From: Kineosporia sp. NBRC 101731 | Lineage (GTDB): Bacteria; Actinomycetota; Actinomycetes; Actinomycetales; Kineosporiaceae | Direction: 5' to 3' | NCBI RefSeq assembly: GCF_030269305.1 | Contig: NZ_BSTC01000001.1 | Coordinates: 571,467 to 635,466 of the forward strand | DNA length: 64,000 nucleotides | In this document: positions 8,056 through 17,468 of the stretch, piece by piece | Layout of the letters: each line of letters starts with the position of its first letter | Position numbering within the stretch: the stretch's first letter is position 1 | Notes under the pieces: generated by a model | What the model saw: only the letters and a program-made list of their open reading frames with translations | Databases searched by the model: none | Told to the model about the DNA's origin: nothing | Program-made: the position numbers and the translations under genes

Positions 8056-9300
8056 GTGGCAGCTCTCGCGATCAACATCGGCCCGGTCGGCACCGACGAA
8101 CTCGAGGCGTGGGCAACGCTGACGCACCGGGCCTTCCTGGCGCCCCACCGGCCGACCACGGCCCGGCTCGACCTGCTGCGCAAGGCTTCGGCCGACCAGC
8201 GGTTCCGGGTCGCCCGCATCGGCGACGTGGCCTGCGGCACCTACCGCACCTGGGACGCGGACCTGCCGGTGCCCGGTGGCAGCACGGTGAAGACCCTGGC
8301 GATCACCTCGGTATCCGTGCTGACGAGCCACCGCCGTCGGGGGGTGGCCACCGCGCTCATGGCGTCGTCCCTGGCCGAGGCCCGTGAGCAGGGGGCGGCG
8401 CTGGGCTACCTGATCGCCAGCGAGGGTGGGATCTACGGCCGGTTCGGGTTCGGCCCGGCCAGCGAGACCGTGCACCTCACCGTGAGCAGCCCGCGCCTGC
8501 GGTTCGGCGCCGGGCTCACCGAGGGCATCGACCTGGAGGCGACGGACGACCTCGCCCTGCGCCAGGTGGCCCCGGAGCTGTACCGCACGGTCTCCGCCGG
8601 CCTGCCCGGCGCTCTGCCCCGCTCCGACCTGTGGTGGGACATGTCCTGCGGGGTGTTCCCCGAGGCCGGGGAGGAGGGCCTGGCCCGGCCCGCCGTGATC
8701 GCCCGGGACGCGGCCGGCACGGTGGTCGGCACCGCCAGCTACCGGATCAAGGGTGACTGGACCCTCTCCACGCAGGCCGGCATCGACCTGCTCGACCTCA
8801 CCGCATCCACTCCGGCCGCCTACCGGGCCCTCTGGCGGTACCTGGCCGACCTCGACCTCACCGACCGGATCGTGGCGGCCGACCGGCCCGTCCACGAGCC
8901 CCTGGCCTGGATGGTGACCGACCGCCGGGCCATCGGCGAGACGAACCGCACCGACTTCCAATGGGTCCGCATCGTCGACGTGCCGGCGGCCCTCACGGCC
9001 CGCCGGGCCCAGGCGCCCGGCCAGGTCGTCGTCGAGGTGACCGACCCGGCCGGGTATGCCGCCGGGCGCTGGCAGATCGATGCCGACGAGAACGGAGAGG
9101 TGGGGGTGACCGCGTCCACCCGAACCGCCGACGTCACGCTGCCCGTGTCGACGCTGGGCTCGGTCTACCTGGGGCAGAATCCGCTCACCAGGCTGCATCT
9201 GGCGGGTCTGGCCGATGAGCACCGGGCGGGAACGGTGCGGCGGCTGGACGCGATGCTGACCTGGACCCCGACCGCGATGGTGGGCCATACCTGGTTCTAG
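8056..9300 (+). CDS. Eis-like GNAT N-acetyltransferase
   Basis: 414 aa, the length of the Eis family (hexameric acetyl-CoA-dependent acetyltransferases that modify amines and, in mycobacteria, aminoglycosides). The N-terminal GNAT part has the acetyl-CoA loop SVSVLTSHRRRGVATALM (V/I-x-V-x-x-x-x-R-x-x-G-x-A), and a Tyr in YGRFGFG that fits the catalytic region. The C-terminal third resembles the SCP2-like domain (VEVTDPAGYAAGRWQID..., AHxxGR-like end) and finishes in Phe, whose carboxylate is catalytic in Eis. GTG start. Confidence 0.85.
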   Translation: MAALAINIGPVGTDELEAWATLTHRAFLAPHRPTTARLDLLRKASADQRFRVARIGDVACGTYRTWDADLPVPGGSTVKTLAITSVSVLTSHRRRGVATALMASSLAEAREQGAALGYLIASEGGIYGRFGFGPASETVHLTVSSPRLRFGAGLTEGIDLEATDDLALRQVAPELYRTVSAGLPGALPRSDLWWDMSCGVFPEAGEEGLARPAVIARDAAGTVVGTASYRIKGDWTLSTQAGIDLLDLTASTPAAYRALWRYLADLDLTDRIVAADRPVHEPLAWMVTDRRAIGETNRTDFQWVRIVDVPAALTARRAQAPGQVVVEVTDPAGYAAGRWQIDADENGEVGVTASTRTADVTLPVSTLGSVYLGQNPLTRLHLAGLADEHRAGTVRRLDAMLTWTPTAMVGHTWF

Positions 9301-9402
9301 GGCCTGTCCAGGACCACTCGCTGCACTACCGTCCGTGAGCTGTTGCGGACACAGCGAACCGGGTGCGACTCTCGAGGGCAGGCATCCTCGGGGGAGGTAC
9401 GC

Positions 9403-10566
9403 GTGGCCCGGAGCGCAGTGCAGGGCAAGGCCCTGGTCGTCCTGACCGTGATCACGGCAGTGCTGTTCGGCATCCCGACGGCGGCCCGGGCGCAACCGAG
9501 GCTTCCGGCGGGAGACCCGGTCGTGGTCAGCCTGGGCGACAGCTACATCTCCGGCACCGGCGCGCGGTGGGCCGGCAACTCCGACGACTTCCTCTTCGAC
9601 CGGGGCGGCACCGATCGGGCCTGGTCGCGCCCGAAGGGCAAGTTGTTCGGCAGCTCCGACCGCGCCAAGATCTACGGCGCGACGGCGAGAACCGGCTGCT
9701 ACCGCTCCGACTCGGCACCGATCAACAGCGCTGTGGCCCAAGGACTGAGCCTCGGCCGCGCGGTGAACCTGGCCTGCTCCGGGGCCCGTGCGGCCCATGT
9801 GCTGCGGGCGAGCGAGGGTGGGGTCGGTCTGCGCGGCGAGCAGCCGCAGAACGACCAGCTCGCGGCTCTGGCCCGCACCAGCCGGGTGAAGCTCGTCGTG
9901 CTCTCGATCGGGGGCAACGACCTGAGCTTCCCCGACCTGGTCTACCGCTGCATCACCGCCTACGCGCTGCGCAACGACCCGTGCAAGACCAAGCAGCAGC
10001 CGCGTCTCGACGTCGAGCGGCCGGCGATGGGGGCAGCGGTCGGCGCGGTGCTCGACGACATCCGGGCCACGCTCGCCGGGGCCGGATACCGGGACGGTGA
10101 CTACCGGCTGATCCTGCAGTCGTACCCGAACCCTCTGCCCAGCGCGTCGGAAGACAAGTACGAGGGCTACCAGCGGGCGTTCAAGTGGACCGGGGGCCGG
10201 TGCCCGTTCACCGACCCGGACCTGACCTGGATCGCCCGCCAGGTGACCCCGTCGATCACCGCCACGCTGAAGAGCACGGCGCACCGGCACGGCGCCACGT
10301 TCCTCGACCTCAGCAACGCCTTCGACGGGCATGAACTGTGCGCCGAGGGCACCCGGCACCCCCAGGGCGACCCGGTCTCGGCCGAGGTGGAATGGGTGCG
10401 GTTCGTCGACTACACCGGGCAGGGCGACTACGCCGAGTCCCTGCACCCGAACTTCTACGGGCAGCAGGCGATCGGCATCTGCCTGGCTGGGGCCGCCCGG
10501 ATCGCGGGCGATTCGGCCTGCGCGAGCACCCCGGGCCGGGGCCTGCGAGGGCTCAGAGTTCGGTAG
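9403..10566 (+). CDS. Secreted SGNH/GDSL hydrolase (esterase/lipase-like)
   Basis: 387 aa. Signal peptide (VARSAVQGKALVVLTVITAVLFGI... ending ARA) followed by the catalytic block VVSLGDSYISGTG (Ser in GDS), the oxyanion motif SIGGNDLSF, and a C-terminal ESLHPNFYG carrying the catalytic His. Several Cys pairs in the mature part fit an exported, disulfide-bonded enzyme. Start at GTG 9403 with GGGGGAGG about 5 nt upstream; an earlier ATG at 9343 would give an implausible signal peptide. Natural substrate unknown. Overlaps the convergent metallo-hydrolase end by 14 bp. Confidence 0.88.
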   Translation: MARSAVQGKALVVLTVITAVLFGIPTAARAQPRLPAGDPVVVSLGDSYISGTGARWAGNSDDFLFDRGGTDRAWSRPKGKLFGSSDRAKIYGATARTGCYRSDSAPINSAVAQGLSLGRAVNLACSGARAAHVLRASEGGVGLRGEQPQNDQLAALARTSRVKLVVLSIGGNDLSFPDLVYRCITAYALRNDPCKTKQQPRLDVERPAMGAAVGAVLDDIRATLAGAGYRDGDYRLILQSYPNPLPSASEDKYEGYQRAFKWTGGRCPFTDPDLTWIARQVTPSITATLKSTAHRHGATFLDLSNAFDGHELCAEGTRHPQGDPVSAEVEWVRFVDYTGQGDYAESLHPNFYGQQAIGICLAGAARIAGDSACASTPGRGLRGLRVR

Positions 10567-11203
10567 GCCCCTGGCCGGCCAGGTCGACGATCTGCGCGCC
10601 CTCGGGCAGCAGTCCGGCCAGATTGCGCAGGTACACCGCTCGCCCGGCGGGCTGCAGCAACCCGTCGTGAATCGGGAACAGCCGGCCCGGGCCGATGGCG
10701 CGTACGAAGTTGGCGGTCTCGCTGAACTTGGCCCAGGGCGCGTTCAGCGGCACGGCCAGAAGGTCGATGCCCTCCGGCTGGGCCCCGTAGGAGTCGCCGG
10801 GGTGGAACAGGGCCAGGTCGCCCGGTGAGCTGATGGTCAGGCCCATGTTGCCGATCAGCGGGATGTCGGCATGGATCTCGGCGTGCGTGCCGCCCACCGC
10901 GGTCAGCGTCGCCCCGGCGATCGTGACCGGCTCGTCGAGCATCAGCTGTTTCACCGGCACCCCGGCCTTCTCCAGCAGCGCCGCGGTCTCCGGCTCGGCC
11001 AGCACCACGGCCTGCGGGTTCCCGGCCAGCAGGGCGGGCAGGCGCTCGGTGTCGAGGTGATCCATGTGCTGGTGCGTCACCGCGATCGCATCCAGCCCGG
11101 TCAGGTCCTCGAAACCCTCGGCGAACGCGCCCGGGTCGGTCAGGATGCGGGCGCCCCCGGTCTCGACCAGGAGGCATGAGTGTCCGATATGAGTGATCTG
11201 CAC
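10553..11203 (-). CDS. MBL-fold metal-dependent hydrolase
   Basis: Metallo-beta-lactamase-fold hydrolase of the UlaG/YtnP-like group: ITHIGHSCLLVETGG at the N-terminus, HQHMDHLD (HxHxDH zinc motif), GGTHAEIHADIPLIGNMGL, and FHPGDSY supplying further ligands. About 216 aa. GTG 11203 chosen because it begins the conserved domain and follows a CAATCT -10-like box 7 nt upstream; an ATG at 11290 extends the protein by 29 residues. Substrate unknown. Divergent from the deaminase gene, with a palindromic element between them. Confidence 0.85.
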   Translation of the reverse strand: MQITHIGHSCLLVETGGARILTDPGAFAEGFEDLTGLDAIAVTHQHMDHLDTERLPALLAGNPQAVVLAEPETAALLEKAGVPVKQLMLDEPVTIAGATLTAVGGTHAEIHADIPLIGNMGLTISSPGDLALFHPGDSYGAQPEGIDLLAVPLNAPWAKFSETANFVRAIGPGRLFPIHDGLLQPAGRAVYLRNLAGLLPEGAQIVDLAGQGPTEL

Positions 11204-11292
11204 ATCATCCAGATTGGCACGCGGGACGGCCGGATGCACCAGAGACAGGCCGTACCCCGGCGTACGTCTGGCGCGCGGCACCTCGGTCATCC

Positions 11293-11356
11293 CCTTCGTC
11301 CGTGATCATGCAGACGTTCCCGGCGATGAGGGGGATCGCATGATCACGGACGAAGG
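11293..11356. repeat. Palindromic intergenic element, copy A (CGTGATCATGC family)
   Basis: Perfect 19-bp inverted repeat at 11293-11311 and 11338-11356, core CGTGATCATGC, around a 26-bp centre containing GTTCCCGG. It lies between divergent genes, upstream of the 8-oxoguanine deaminase promoter. It shares its core with copies B-F. Confidence 0.85.
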
Positions 11357-11410
11357 AGCCACATCCGGCCTGGCGCGCTGGTCGTCAACGTGTCTGCAAC
11401 ACGTGGTCGG

Positions 11411-11416
11411 TAGCGT
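11411..11416 (+). promoter_or_regulatory. -10 box TAGCGT of the 8-oxoguanine deaminase gene
   Basis: TAGCGT is 7 nt before ATG 11424, with no ribosome site between: leaderless type. Confidence 0.5.
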
Positions 11417-11423
11417 CGGCGGC

Positions 11424-12725
11424 ATGGTGAAGTCAGAAGGACGACTGGTGATCCGGGGTGCCCGGTGGCCGGGTGACGTCGCGGTCGAGGACGGCCGGAT
11501 CGTGGCGGTCGGGGTCGTGCCGCCCGTGCCCGGTGAGCGGGTGCTGCGGGTGGACGGCGACATTCTCACCGCGGGTCTGGTCAATACCCACCATCACCTC
11601 TACCAGTGGGCCACCCGGGGCCGGGCCGTCGACTCGACCCTCTTCGGCTGGCTGACCGAGCTGTACCCGGTCTGGGCGAAGCTCGACCCGGACGACGTGT
11701 ACGCCGCCGCCCTGGTCGGGCTGACCGAACTGGCGCTGTCGGGCTGCACGACCGCCGCCGACCACCACTACCTGGTGCCGCGGGGCGACGACCGGGTGTT
11801 CGACCGCATCGCCGAGGCCGCCGGGCAGGTCGGCATCCGGCTGCACCTGGCCCGCGGTTCGATGGATCTCGGCGAGTCCGCCGGTGGGCTGCCGCCCGAC
11901 GACGTGGTCGAGGACACCGAGGCGATCCTGGCCAGCACCGAGGCCGTCCACGCGCGGCTGCACGACGGCGAACGGGTCACCGTGACCGTGGCGCCCTGTT
12001 CGCCGTTCTCCGTCACACCTCGCCTCATGGTCGAATCGGCGCAGTTGGCAAGGCGTCTCGGTCTCCGTTTGCACACCCATCTGGCCGAGACCCTGGATGA
12101 GGAGCAGGCGGTGGCGCAGCGGTTCGGCCTGCGTCCCCTCGCCTTGATGGACGAGTGGGGCTGGCTCGGCGACGATGTCTGGTTCGCGCACGGCATCCAC
12201 TTCGACGACGCCGAGATCGCCCGGCTGGGGACGGCGGGAACCGGTGTGGCGCACTGCCCGTCGAGCAACGCCCGGCTCGCGGCCGGGATGTGCCGGGTGA
12301 GTGACCTGTTGCGCGCCGGGGCCCCGGTCGGTCTCGGGGTGGACGGCGTGGCGAGCAACGAGGACGGCGGTCTGGCCACCGAGATGCGGCAGGCTCTGTT
12401 CACCGGTCGTCTGCGCACCGGCGACCCGGCGAATCTGACCGTGCGCCAGGCGCTCGATCTGGCCACGGTGGGCGGTGCCGCCTGCCTGGGGCGGGACGAC
12501 ATCGGCGTCCTGGAACCGGGAAGGCGTGCGGATATCGCGGTTTGGCCGGGGGATGATGTGCAGGACATCGCCGATCCGGTCGCCGCGCTGGTGCTGGGGC
12601 CCCGCCGGCCCGTGCGGCACCTGCTGGTCGGTGGCGATCCGGTGGTCCGTGACGGGATCCCGGTCGGCGTCGACCTGGCCCGTGCCCGAAAGGAACTCGC
12701 GCGGGTGTCGGAGCGGTTGTCCTGA
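11424..12725 (+). CDS. 8-oxoguanine deaminase (amidohydrolase)
   Basis: Zinc amidohydrolase that converts 8-oxoguanine to urate and ammonia, removing oxidised base. Seen in order: LTAGLVNTHHHLYQW (metal HxH), GCTTAADHHYLVP, LHTHLAETLDEE, WFAHGIHFDD, AHCPSSNARLAAG and GLGVDGVASNEDGG (metal Asp). Length 433 aa fits. Specificity is from overall resemblance; guanine- or related-purine deamination is the alternative. Start at ATG 11424, after the -10 box; the upstream in-frame stretch runs through the palindromic element and is not protein-like. A GuaD-type guanine deaminase follows 60 bp downstream. Confidence 0.85.
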   Translation: MVKSEGRLVIRGARWPGDVAVEDGRIVAVGVVPPVPGERVLRVDGDILTAGLVNTHHHLYQWATRGRAVDSTLFGWLTELYPVWAKLDPDDVYAAALVGLTELALSGCTTAADHHYLVPRGDDRVFDRIAEAAGQVGIRLHLARGSMDLGESAGGLPPDDVVEDTEAILASTEAVHARLHDGERVTVTVAPCSPFSVTPRLMVESAQLARRLGLRLHTHLAETLDEEQAVAQRFGLRPLALMDEWGWLGDDVWFAHGIHFDDAEIARLGTAGTGVAHCPSSNARLAAGMCRVSDLLRAGAPVGLGVDGVASNEDGGLATEMRQALFTGRLRTGDPANLTVRQALDLATVGGAACLGRDDIGVLEPGRRADIAVWPGDDVQDIADPVAALVLGPRRPVRHLLVGGDPVVRDGIPVGVDLARARKELARVSERLS

Positions 12726-12785
12726 CCGGATCCGGTGGGTCCGGCTGGTCCGATGATGAGAAGTGACGAACGGGAGTAGTGGAAC

Positions 12786-13256
12786 ATGGCCGACGAGACC
12801 GTGTGGCTGAACCAGGCAGTGGCCCTGGCCGCCGAGAACGTCGCAAACGGAGGGGGCCCTTTTGGTGCCCTCGTCGTCCTCAATGACGAACTGATCGCGA
12901 CCGGCACGAACCAGGTGACCCCGACGCTCGACCCGACGGCGCACGCCGAGGTGGTCGCGATCCGGGCCGCCTGCCAGGCGCTGGGCACCTTCAAGCTCGA
13001 CGGCTGCCTGCTGGTGGCGTCGTGCGAGCCCTGCCCGATGTGCTTCGCCTCGTCGCTGTGGGCGCGGGTGGACCGGATCATCTACGCCGCCGACCGCCAC
13101 GACGCGGCCAAGGCGGGCTTCGACGACCGGGTGTTCTACGAGGTGTTCGAGAGCGAGCCGTCGAGCTGGCCCCTGACCCTGGCCCAGGTGCCGCTGCCGG
13201 GGGCGACACTCCCGTTCGACCACTGGGAGGTCAAGGCGGATCGGACAGACTACTGA
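12786..13256 (+). CDS. guaD: Nucleoside/guanine deaminase (GuaD-type, CDA fold)
   Basis: 156 aa, the same length as the Bacillus GuaD guanine deaminase, which turns guanine into xanthine. Zinc motifs HAEVVAIRAAC and CEPCPMC are present, with NGGGPFGALVV before them and the C-terminal FDHWEVKADRTDY, like the swapped GuaD tail. It lies 60 bp after the 8-oxoguanine deaminase and just before purS, which suggests a purine-base salvage or sanitation unit next to de novo synthesis. tRNA-adenosine deaminase is less likely given the C-terminus. Confidence 0.82.
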   Translation: MADETVWLNQAVALAAENVANGGGPFGALVVLNDELIATGTNQVTPTLDPTAHAEVVAIRAACQALGTFKLDGCLLVASCEPCPMCFASSLWARVDRIIYAADRHDAAKAGFDDRVFYEVFESEPSSWPLTLAQVPLPGATLPFDHWEVKADRTDY

Positions 13257-13350
13257 CGGACATCTGATCAGGCGCGATGCGGCTCTGTCGGTGAGGTCGG
13301 GTAGCGTCTGACGTGCATTGAGCCACCTCTCCACCTAGGGAGCACACGTC

Positions 13351-13608
13351 ATGGGTCGCGTCGTGATCGACGTCATGCCGAAGCCTGAGATCCTCGATCC
13401 GCAGGGCAAGGCGGTCGTCGGGGCCCTCGCCCGGCTCGGTTTCGCCGAGTTCGCCGGCGCCCGTCAGGGCAAGCGGTTCGAGCTCGAGTTCGAGGGCGAG
13501 GTCGACCAGGCCGTCCTGGACCGTGCTCGCGAGGCGGCGCAGACGCTGCTCTCGAACCCCGTCATCGAAGACGTCGTCGCGGTCCGCGCGGCCTCAGACC
13601 CGGAGTGA
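13351..13608 (+). CDS. purS: Phosphoribosylformylglycinamidine synthase, PurS subunit
   Basis: Small bridging subunit of the three-part FGAM synthase. 85 aa, [21 protein letters not shown] and [13 protein letters not shown] typical. AGGGAG upstream of ATG 13351, and a TAGCGT box near 13309 could be the operon promoter. Its stop overlaps a possible GTG start of purQ. Confidence 0.95.
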   Translation: MGRVVIDVMPKPEILDPQGKAVVGALARLGFAEFAGARQGKRFELEFEGEVDQAVLDRAREAAQTLLSNPVIEDVVAVRAASDPE

Positions 13609-13613
13609 CGGCC

Positions 13614-14315
13614 ATGCGCATCGGTGTCGTCACCTTCCCGGGCAGCCTCGACGACCGCGACGCCGTGCGCGCGGTCCGCATCGCAGGCGGTACCCCGGTC
13701 TCCCTCTGGCACGACGACGCTGACATCAAGGGTGTCGACGCCGTCGTGCTGCCCGGCGGTTTCTCCTACGGCGACTACCTGCGCTGCGGAGCGATCGCCC
13801 GGTTCTCCCCGGTGATGAACGAGATCATCCGGCTGGCCGGCCCGCCCGACCAGGTCTCCTCCGGGCTGCCGGTGCTCGGTATCTGCAACGGTTTCCAGGT
13901 GCTCACCGAGTCGCACCTGCTGCCCGGGGCCCTGGTGCGCAACGAGAAGCAGCAGTTCATCTGCCGCGACCAGTTGCTCCGCATCGAGCGCACGAGCACC
14001 GCGTGGACCAACGGCTACGCCGAGGGCCAGGAGATCGTCATCCCGCTGAAGAACGGTGAGGGCGGCTTCATCGCCGACGAGTCCACGCTCGACCGACTCG
14101 AGGGCGAGGGCCGCGTGGTCGCCCGCTATCTCGACGTGAACCCGAACGGCTCGCGCCGCGACATCGCCGGCATCAGCAACGCCTCCGGCACCGTCGTCGG
14201 CCTGATGCCGCACCCCGAACACGCCACCGAGGCGGGCTACGGCCCCGAGGTCAACAACGGCACCGACGGTCTGGCCTTCTTCACCAGCGCACTGCAGGGA
14301 GTGCTCTCCGCGTGA
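13614..14315 (+). CDS. purQ: Phosphoribosylformylglycinamidine synthase, PurQ glutaminase subunit
   Basis: Class I glutamine amidotransferase that supplies ammonia to Pur[36 protein letters not shown], the nucleophile Cys in LGICNGFQ, and the His/Glu pair in [10 protein letters not shown] are all present. ATG 13614 (GGAG 8 nt upstream) is preferred; GTG 13605, overlapping the purS stop, gives three more residues. The end overlaps purL by 4 bp, pointing to translational coupling. Confidence 0.95.
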   Translation: MRIGVVTFPGSLDDRDAVRAVRIAGGTPVSLWHDDADIKGVDAVVLPGGFSYGDYLRCGAIARFSPVMNEIIRLAGPPDQVSSGLPVLGICNGFQVLTESHLLPGALVRNEKQQFICRDQLLRIERTSTAWTNGYAEGQEIVIPLKNGEGGFIADESTLDRLEGEGRVVARYLDVNPNGSRRDIAGISNASGTVVGLMPHPEHATEAGYGPEVNNGTDGLAFFTSALQGVLSA

Positions 14316-16666
14316 CCAGCGACAGCATCAACACCTACGGCGAGAACCTCGACGCTCTGGGGGCGTCCTCGCCCCTGACCGAGCAGCAGCGGCAGGCTCT
14401 CGACACCGTCGACAAGGCTATGAAGAGCCCCGACGTCGATCAGCCCTGGGCCGCGCTCGGGATGAAGGCCGACGAGTACGAGGCCGTGCGCAAGATCCTC
14501 GACCGCCGGCCCACCGGGTCGGAACTGGCGATGTACTCGGTGATGTGGAGCGAGCACTGCTCCTACAAGTCGAGCAAGGTGCACCTGCGTCAGTTCGGCG
14601 AGAAGACGACGCCGGAGATGCAGGAGCACCTGCTGGTCGGCATCGGTGAGAACGCCGGCGTGGTCGACATCGGCCAGGGCTGGGCGGTCACCTTCAAGGT
14701 GGAGAGCCACAACCACCCCAGCTACGTCGAGCCCTACCAGGGTGCGGCCACCGGTGTCGGCGGCATCGTGCGCGACATCATCTCGATGGGCGCCCGCCCG
14801 GTCGCGGTGATGGACCCGCTGCGCTTCGGTGCTCTCGACCACCCCGACACTCTCCGCGTTCTGCCCGGGATCGTCGGCGGCGTCGGTGGTTACGGCAACT
14901 GCCTGGGTCTGCCCAACATCGGTGGCGAGGTCTCCTTCGACCCCTGCTACCAGGGCAACCCACTGGTCAACGCGCTGGCCGTGGGCACCCTGCGGCACGA
15001 AGACATTCACCTCGCCAACGCCCGCGGCAACGGCAACCTGGTGGTGCTGTTCGGCGCCCGCACCGGCGGCGACGGCATCGGCGGGGCGTCGATCCTGGCC
15101 AGCGACACCTTCACCGAGGGCGGCCCGACCAAGCGCCCGGCCGTGCAGGTGGGCGACCCGTTCGCCGAGAAGGTGCTCATCGAGTGCTGTCTCGACCTGT
15201 TCAAGGCCGACGTCGTGCAGGGCATCCAAGACCTCGGAGCGGCCGGCCTGAGCTGCGCGTTCTCCGAGCTCGCCAGCAACGGTGACGGCGGCATGCTCGT
15301 CCACCTCGACCGGGCCCCGCTGCGTGACTCCACGCTCGCCCCGGAAGAGATCCTGATGAGCGAGTCGCAGGAACGCATGATGGCCGTGGTCACCCCGGAA
15401 GACCTGCCCGGCTTCCTGGCGATCACCACCCGCTGGGACGTCGAGGCCACCGTGATGGGCGAGGTCACCGAGACCGGCCGCCTGGTGGTGCTGTGGCACG
15501 GCGAGACCATCGTTGACGTGCCGCCGCGCAGCGTGGCCCACGACGGCCCGGTCTATGACCGGCCCTATGCCCGTCCAGACTGGATGGACGTGCGTCAGGC
15601 CTCGGTCCCCGACCTGCTGCCCCGCCCGCAGACCGACGCCGAGCTCGGCGAGCTGGTCGTGAAGATGGCCGGTACGCCGAACCTGGCCAGCCGTTCCTGG
15701 GTCACCGACCAGTACGACCGCTACGTGCAGGGCAACACGGCACAGGCCATGCCCGACGACGCGGGCGTGCTGCGGGTGGACGAGGAGAGCGGCCTGGGTG
15801 TCGCCATCGCCACCGACTGCAACCAGCGTTTCGCTGCACTCGACCCGTACACCGGTGCGCAGCTGGCCCTGGCCGAGGCGTACCGCAACGTGGGTGTGGC
15901 CGGCGGTCGTCCGCTCGCCGTCACCGACTGCCTGAACTTCGGATCGCCCGAAGACCCGGCCGTGATGTGGCAGTTCGCCGAGGCCGTGCGCGGTCTGGCC
16001 GACGGTTGCCAGCAGCTCGGCATCCCGGTGACCGGTGGAAACGTCAGTCTGTACAACCAGACCGGCACCACGGCCATCCACCCGACTCCGGTCGTGGGTG
16101 TGCTGGGTGTGCTGCAAGACGTGGCCAAGCGCACCCCTTCGGGCTGGAAGACCTCCGGCGCGCAGTTGTTCCTGCTGGGCACCACCAAGGCCGAGTTCGC
16201 CGGTTCGGAATGGGCCTGGTCGCAGCACGAGCACCTGGGTGGTCTGCCGCCGGCGGTCGACCTGGAGGCCGAGCGGGCCCTGGCGTCGGTCATGGCCACG
16301 GCCGCCGACGAAGGTCTGGTGTTCGCCGCGCACGACCTGTCCGACGGTGGCCTGGCCCAGACGCTGGTCGAGGCGTCGCTGCGCTACGGCGTGGGCGCCT
16401 CGGTCTCGCTGGACGCGGCCCTGGAGCGTGACGGTGTAGACGCGTTCACGCTGCTCTTCGCCGAGTCCACCGCGCGCGCCGTGGTCGCGGTGAAGCCCGA
16501 GGCCGTGGAACAGTTCACGCAGGCCTGCGCGAGCAACGGCGTCCCGTTGGTGGAGCTGGGTTCGACCGGCGGCGACTCGCTCGCCGTGGCCGGCCGGTTC
16601 AGCCTCACCCTCGACGAGCTGCGGGCCTCGCACGAGGCCACGCTGCCGGCGGCACTGAACGCCTAG
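14312..16666 (+). CDS. purL: Phosphoribosylformylglycinamidine synthase, PurL subunit (small type)
   Basis: FGAR to FGAM synthase, ATP-dependent catalytic subunit; 784 aa, the size of the small PurL that needs PurS and PurQ. Seen: [16 protein letters not shown] (catalytic His), [54 protein letters not shown] and [14 protein letters not shown] start in a GTGA overlap with the purQ stop. The first 30 residues are a nonconserved extension. Confidence 0.96.
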   Translation: MTSDSINTYGENLDALGASSPLTEQQRQALDTVDKAMKSPDVDQPWAALGMKADEYEAVRKILDRRPTGSELAMYSVMWSEHCSYKSSKVHLRQFGEKTTPEMQEHLLVGIGENAGVVDIGQGWAVTFKVESHNHPSYVEPYQGAATGVGGIVRDIISMGARPVAVMDPLRFGALDHPDTLRVLPGIVGGVGGYGNCLGLPNIGGEVSFDPCYQGNPLVNALAVGTLRHEDIHLANARGNGNLVVLFGARTGGDGIGGASILASDTFTEGGPTKRPAVQVGDPFAEKVLIECCLDLFKADVVQGIQDLGAAGLSCAFSELASNGDGGMLVHLDRAPLRDSTLAPEEILMSESQERMMAVVTPEDLPGFLAITTRWDVEATVMGEVTETGRLVVLWHGETIVDVPPRSVAHDGPVYDRPYARPDWMDVRQASVPDLLPRPQTDAELGELVVKMAGTPNLASRSWVTDQYDRYVQGNTAQAMPDDAGVLRVDEESGLGVAIATDCNQRFAALDPYTGAQLALAEAYRNVGVAGGRPLAVTDCLNFGSPEDPAVMWQFAEAVRGLADGCQQLGIPVTGGNVSLYNQTGTTAIHPTPVVGVLGVLQDVAKRTPSGWKTSGAQLFLLGTTKAEFAGSEWAWSQHEHLGGLPPAVDLEAERALASVMATAADEGLVFAAHDLSDGGLAQTLVEASLRYGVGASVSLDAALERDGVDAFTLLFAESTARAVVAVKPEAVEQFTQACASNGVPLVELGSTGGDSLAVAGRFSLTLDELRASHEATLPAALNA

Positions 16667-16679
16667 TAGTTCCTGGTCA

Positions 16680-16710
16680 TCGCCCGTCGGTCCTCGGGAC
16701 CGGCGGGCGA
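16680..16710 (+). terminator. Hairpin after purL, abutting the next promoter
   Basis: A 14-bp stem (left arm 16680-16693, right arm 16697-16710, one T/G wobble) with a 3-nt loop TCG, starting 13 bp after the purL stop. No T-run follows; the next bases are the TACCGT -10 box of the following gene. Confidence 0.6.
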
Positions 16711-16716
16711 TACCGT
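16711..16716 (+). promoter_or_regulatory. -10 box TACCGT of the IspD-like gene (leaderless type)
   Basis: TACCGT is 7 nt before ATG 16724 and touches the end of the upstream hairpin, so the -35 region would fall inside the hairpin. Confidence 0.5.
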
Positions 16717-16723
16717 TTTTCCC

Positions 16724-17386
16724 ATGAGCGTCTGGGGCGTTGTTCTTGCTGGTGGTGGCGGTACCCGGTTCGGCGGGCTGAAGCAGTTCGCCGTGCTCGG
16801 TGGACAGACTCTCCTGGAGCGGGTGGTCGACATCGCGGCGCAGAGCTGTGACGGTGTGGTCGTCGTGCTCCCGGCCGGTCACCCCTGGTCCGGCCCGGGG
16901 GTCCGGGCCACCGGCGGCTCCACCCGGGCCGAGTCGGTGCGCTCGGGCCTGGCGGCCCTTCCCGCCGACGCCGAGGTCGTCTGCATCACCGACGCGGCCC
17001 ACCCCCTCGCCACGTCCGTCCTCTACTACCGGGTGATCAACGCGGTGCGTGCCGGTGCCGACGCAGCCCTTCCGGGGCTGCCGCTCACCGATGCGGTCAA
17101 GAAGATCAAAAAGGTGGACGAAGAAGGTCTTCTGGGCCTGGCCGGGGCCACCACCCCGGCCGGTGGCAGGGTCTCCGCGCAGATGCCCATGGCGTTCTCG
17201 CTGCCGGTGCTGCGCCGGGCTCACGAACAGATCGCGGACGCGGTCGAGGACTCCGCCATGGTGGCCGCGGCGGGCGGCCGGGTCGTGGTGGTTCAAGGGG
17301 AGCCAACCAACGTGCACGTGACCACGCCGGCCGAGCTGGCGGTGGCCCAGGCCCTGCTACCGCTGTCCCAGGCCTGGAGTCAATAG
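16724..17386 (+). CDS. IspD-like cytidylyltransferase, divergent active site
   Basis: 220-aa nucleotidyltransferase of the IspD/TarI family. The N-terminal loop GVVLAGGGGTRFGGLKQF keeps the Arg and Lys of the CTP site. However, the block normally read DAAR(P) is DAAHP here, and the late N-x-K-x-T block is NVHVT. Both residues equivalent to E. coli IspD Arg109 and Lys213, which bind methylerythritol phosphate or assist catalysis, are therefore His. It is also not next to ispF. It may be a paralogue with another substrate rather than the MEP-pathway enzyme; I leave the gene symbol blank. Confidence 0.75.
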   Translation: MSVWGVVLAGGGGTRFGGLKQFAVLGGQTLLERVVDIAAQSCDGVVVVLPAGHPWSGPGVRATGGSTRAESVRSGLAALPADAEVVCITDAAHPLATSVLYYRVINAVRAGADAALPGLPLTDAVKKIKKVDEEGLLGLAGATTPAGGRVSAQMPMAFSLPVLRRAHEQIADAVEDSAMVAAAGGRVVVVQGEPTNVHVTTPAELAVAQALLPLSQAWSQ

Positions 17387-17468
17387 CTGATCATTCTCGA
17401 TATGCGGGGTTGGTCTGCCTGTGCGACGTTGGTTGTCGATCATCTTCATGAGGAGTGAGAGGCAAACG

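Noticed and set aside
7930-10446. 838-codon open frame on the minus strand opposite the Eis-like and GDSL genes
   Set aside because: Antisense shadow of two well-supported genes; low-complexity composition and no domain.
14237-17317. 1026-codon open frame on the minus strand opposite purL and the IspD-like gene
   Set aside because: It mirrors purQ/purL/IspD codons; high G+C third positions keep antisense frames open. The residues (His/Gly/Arg/Val-rich) match no domain.
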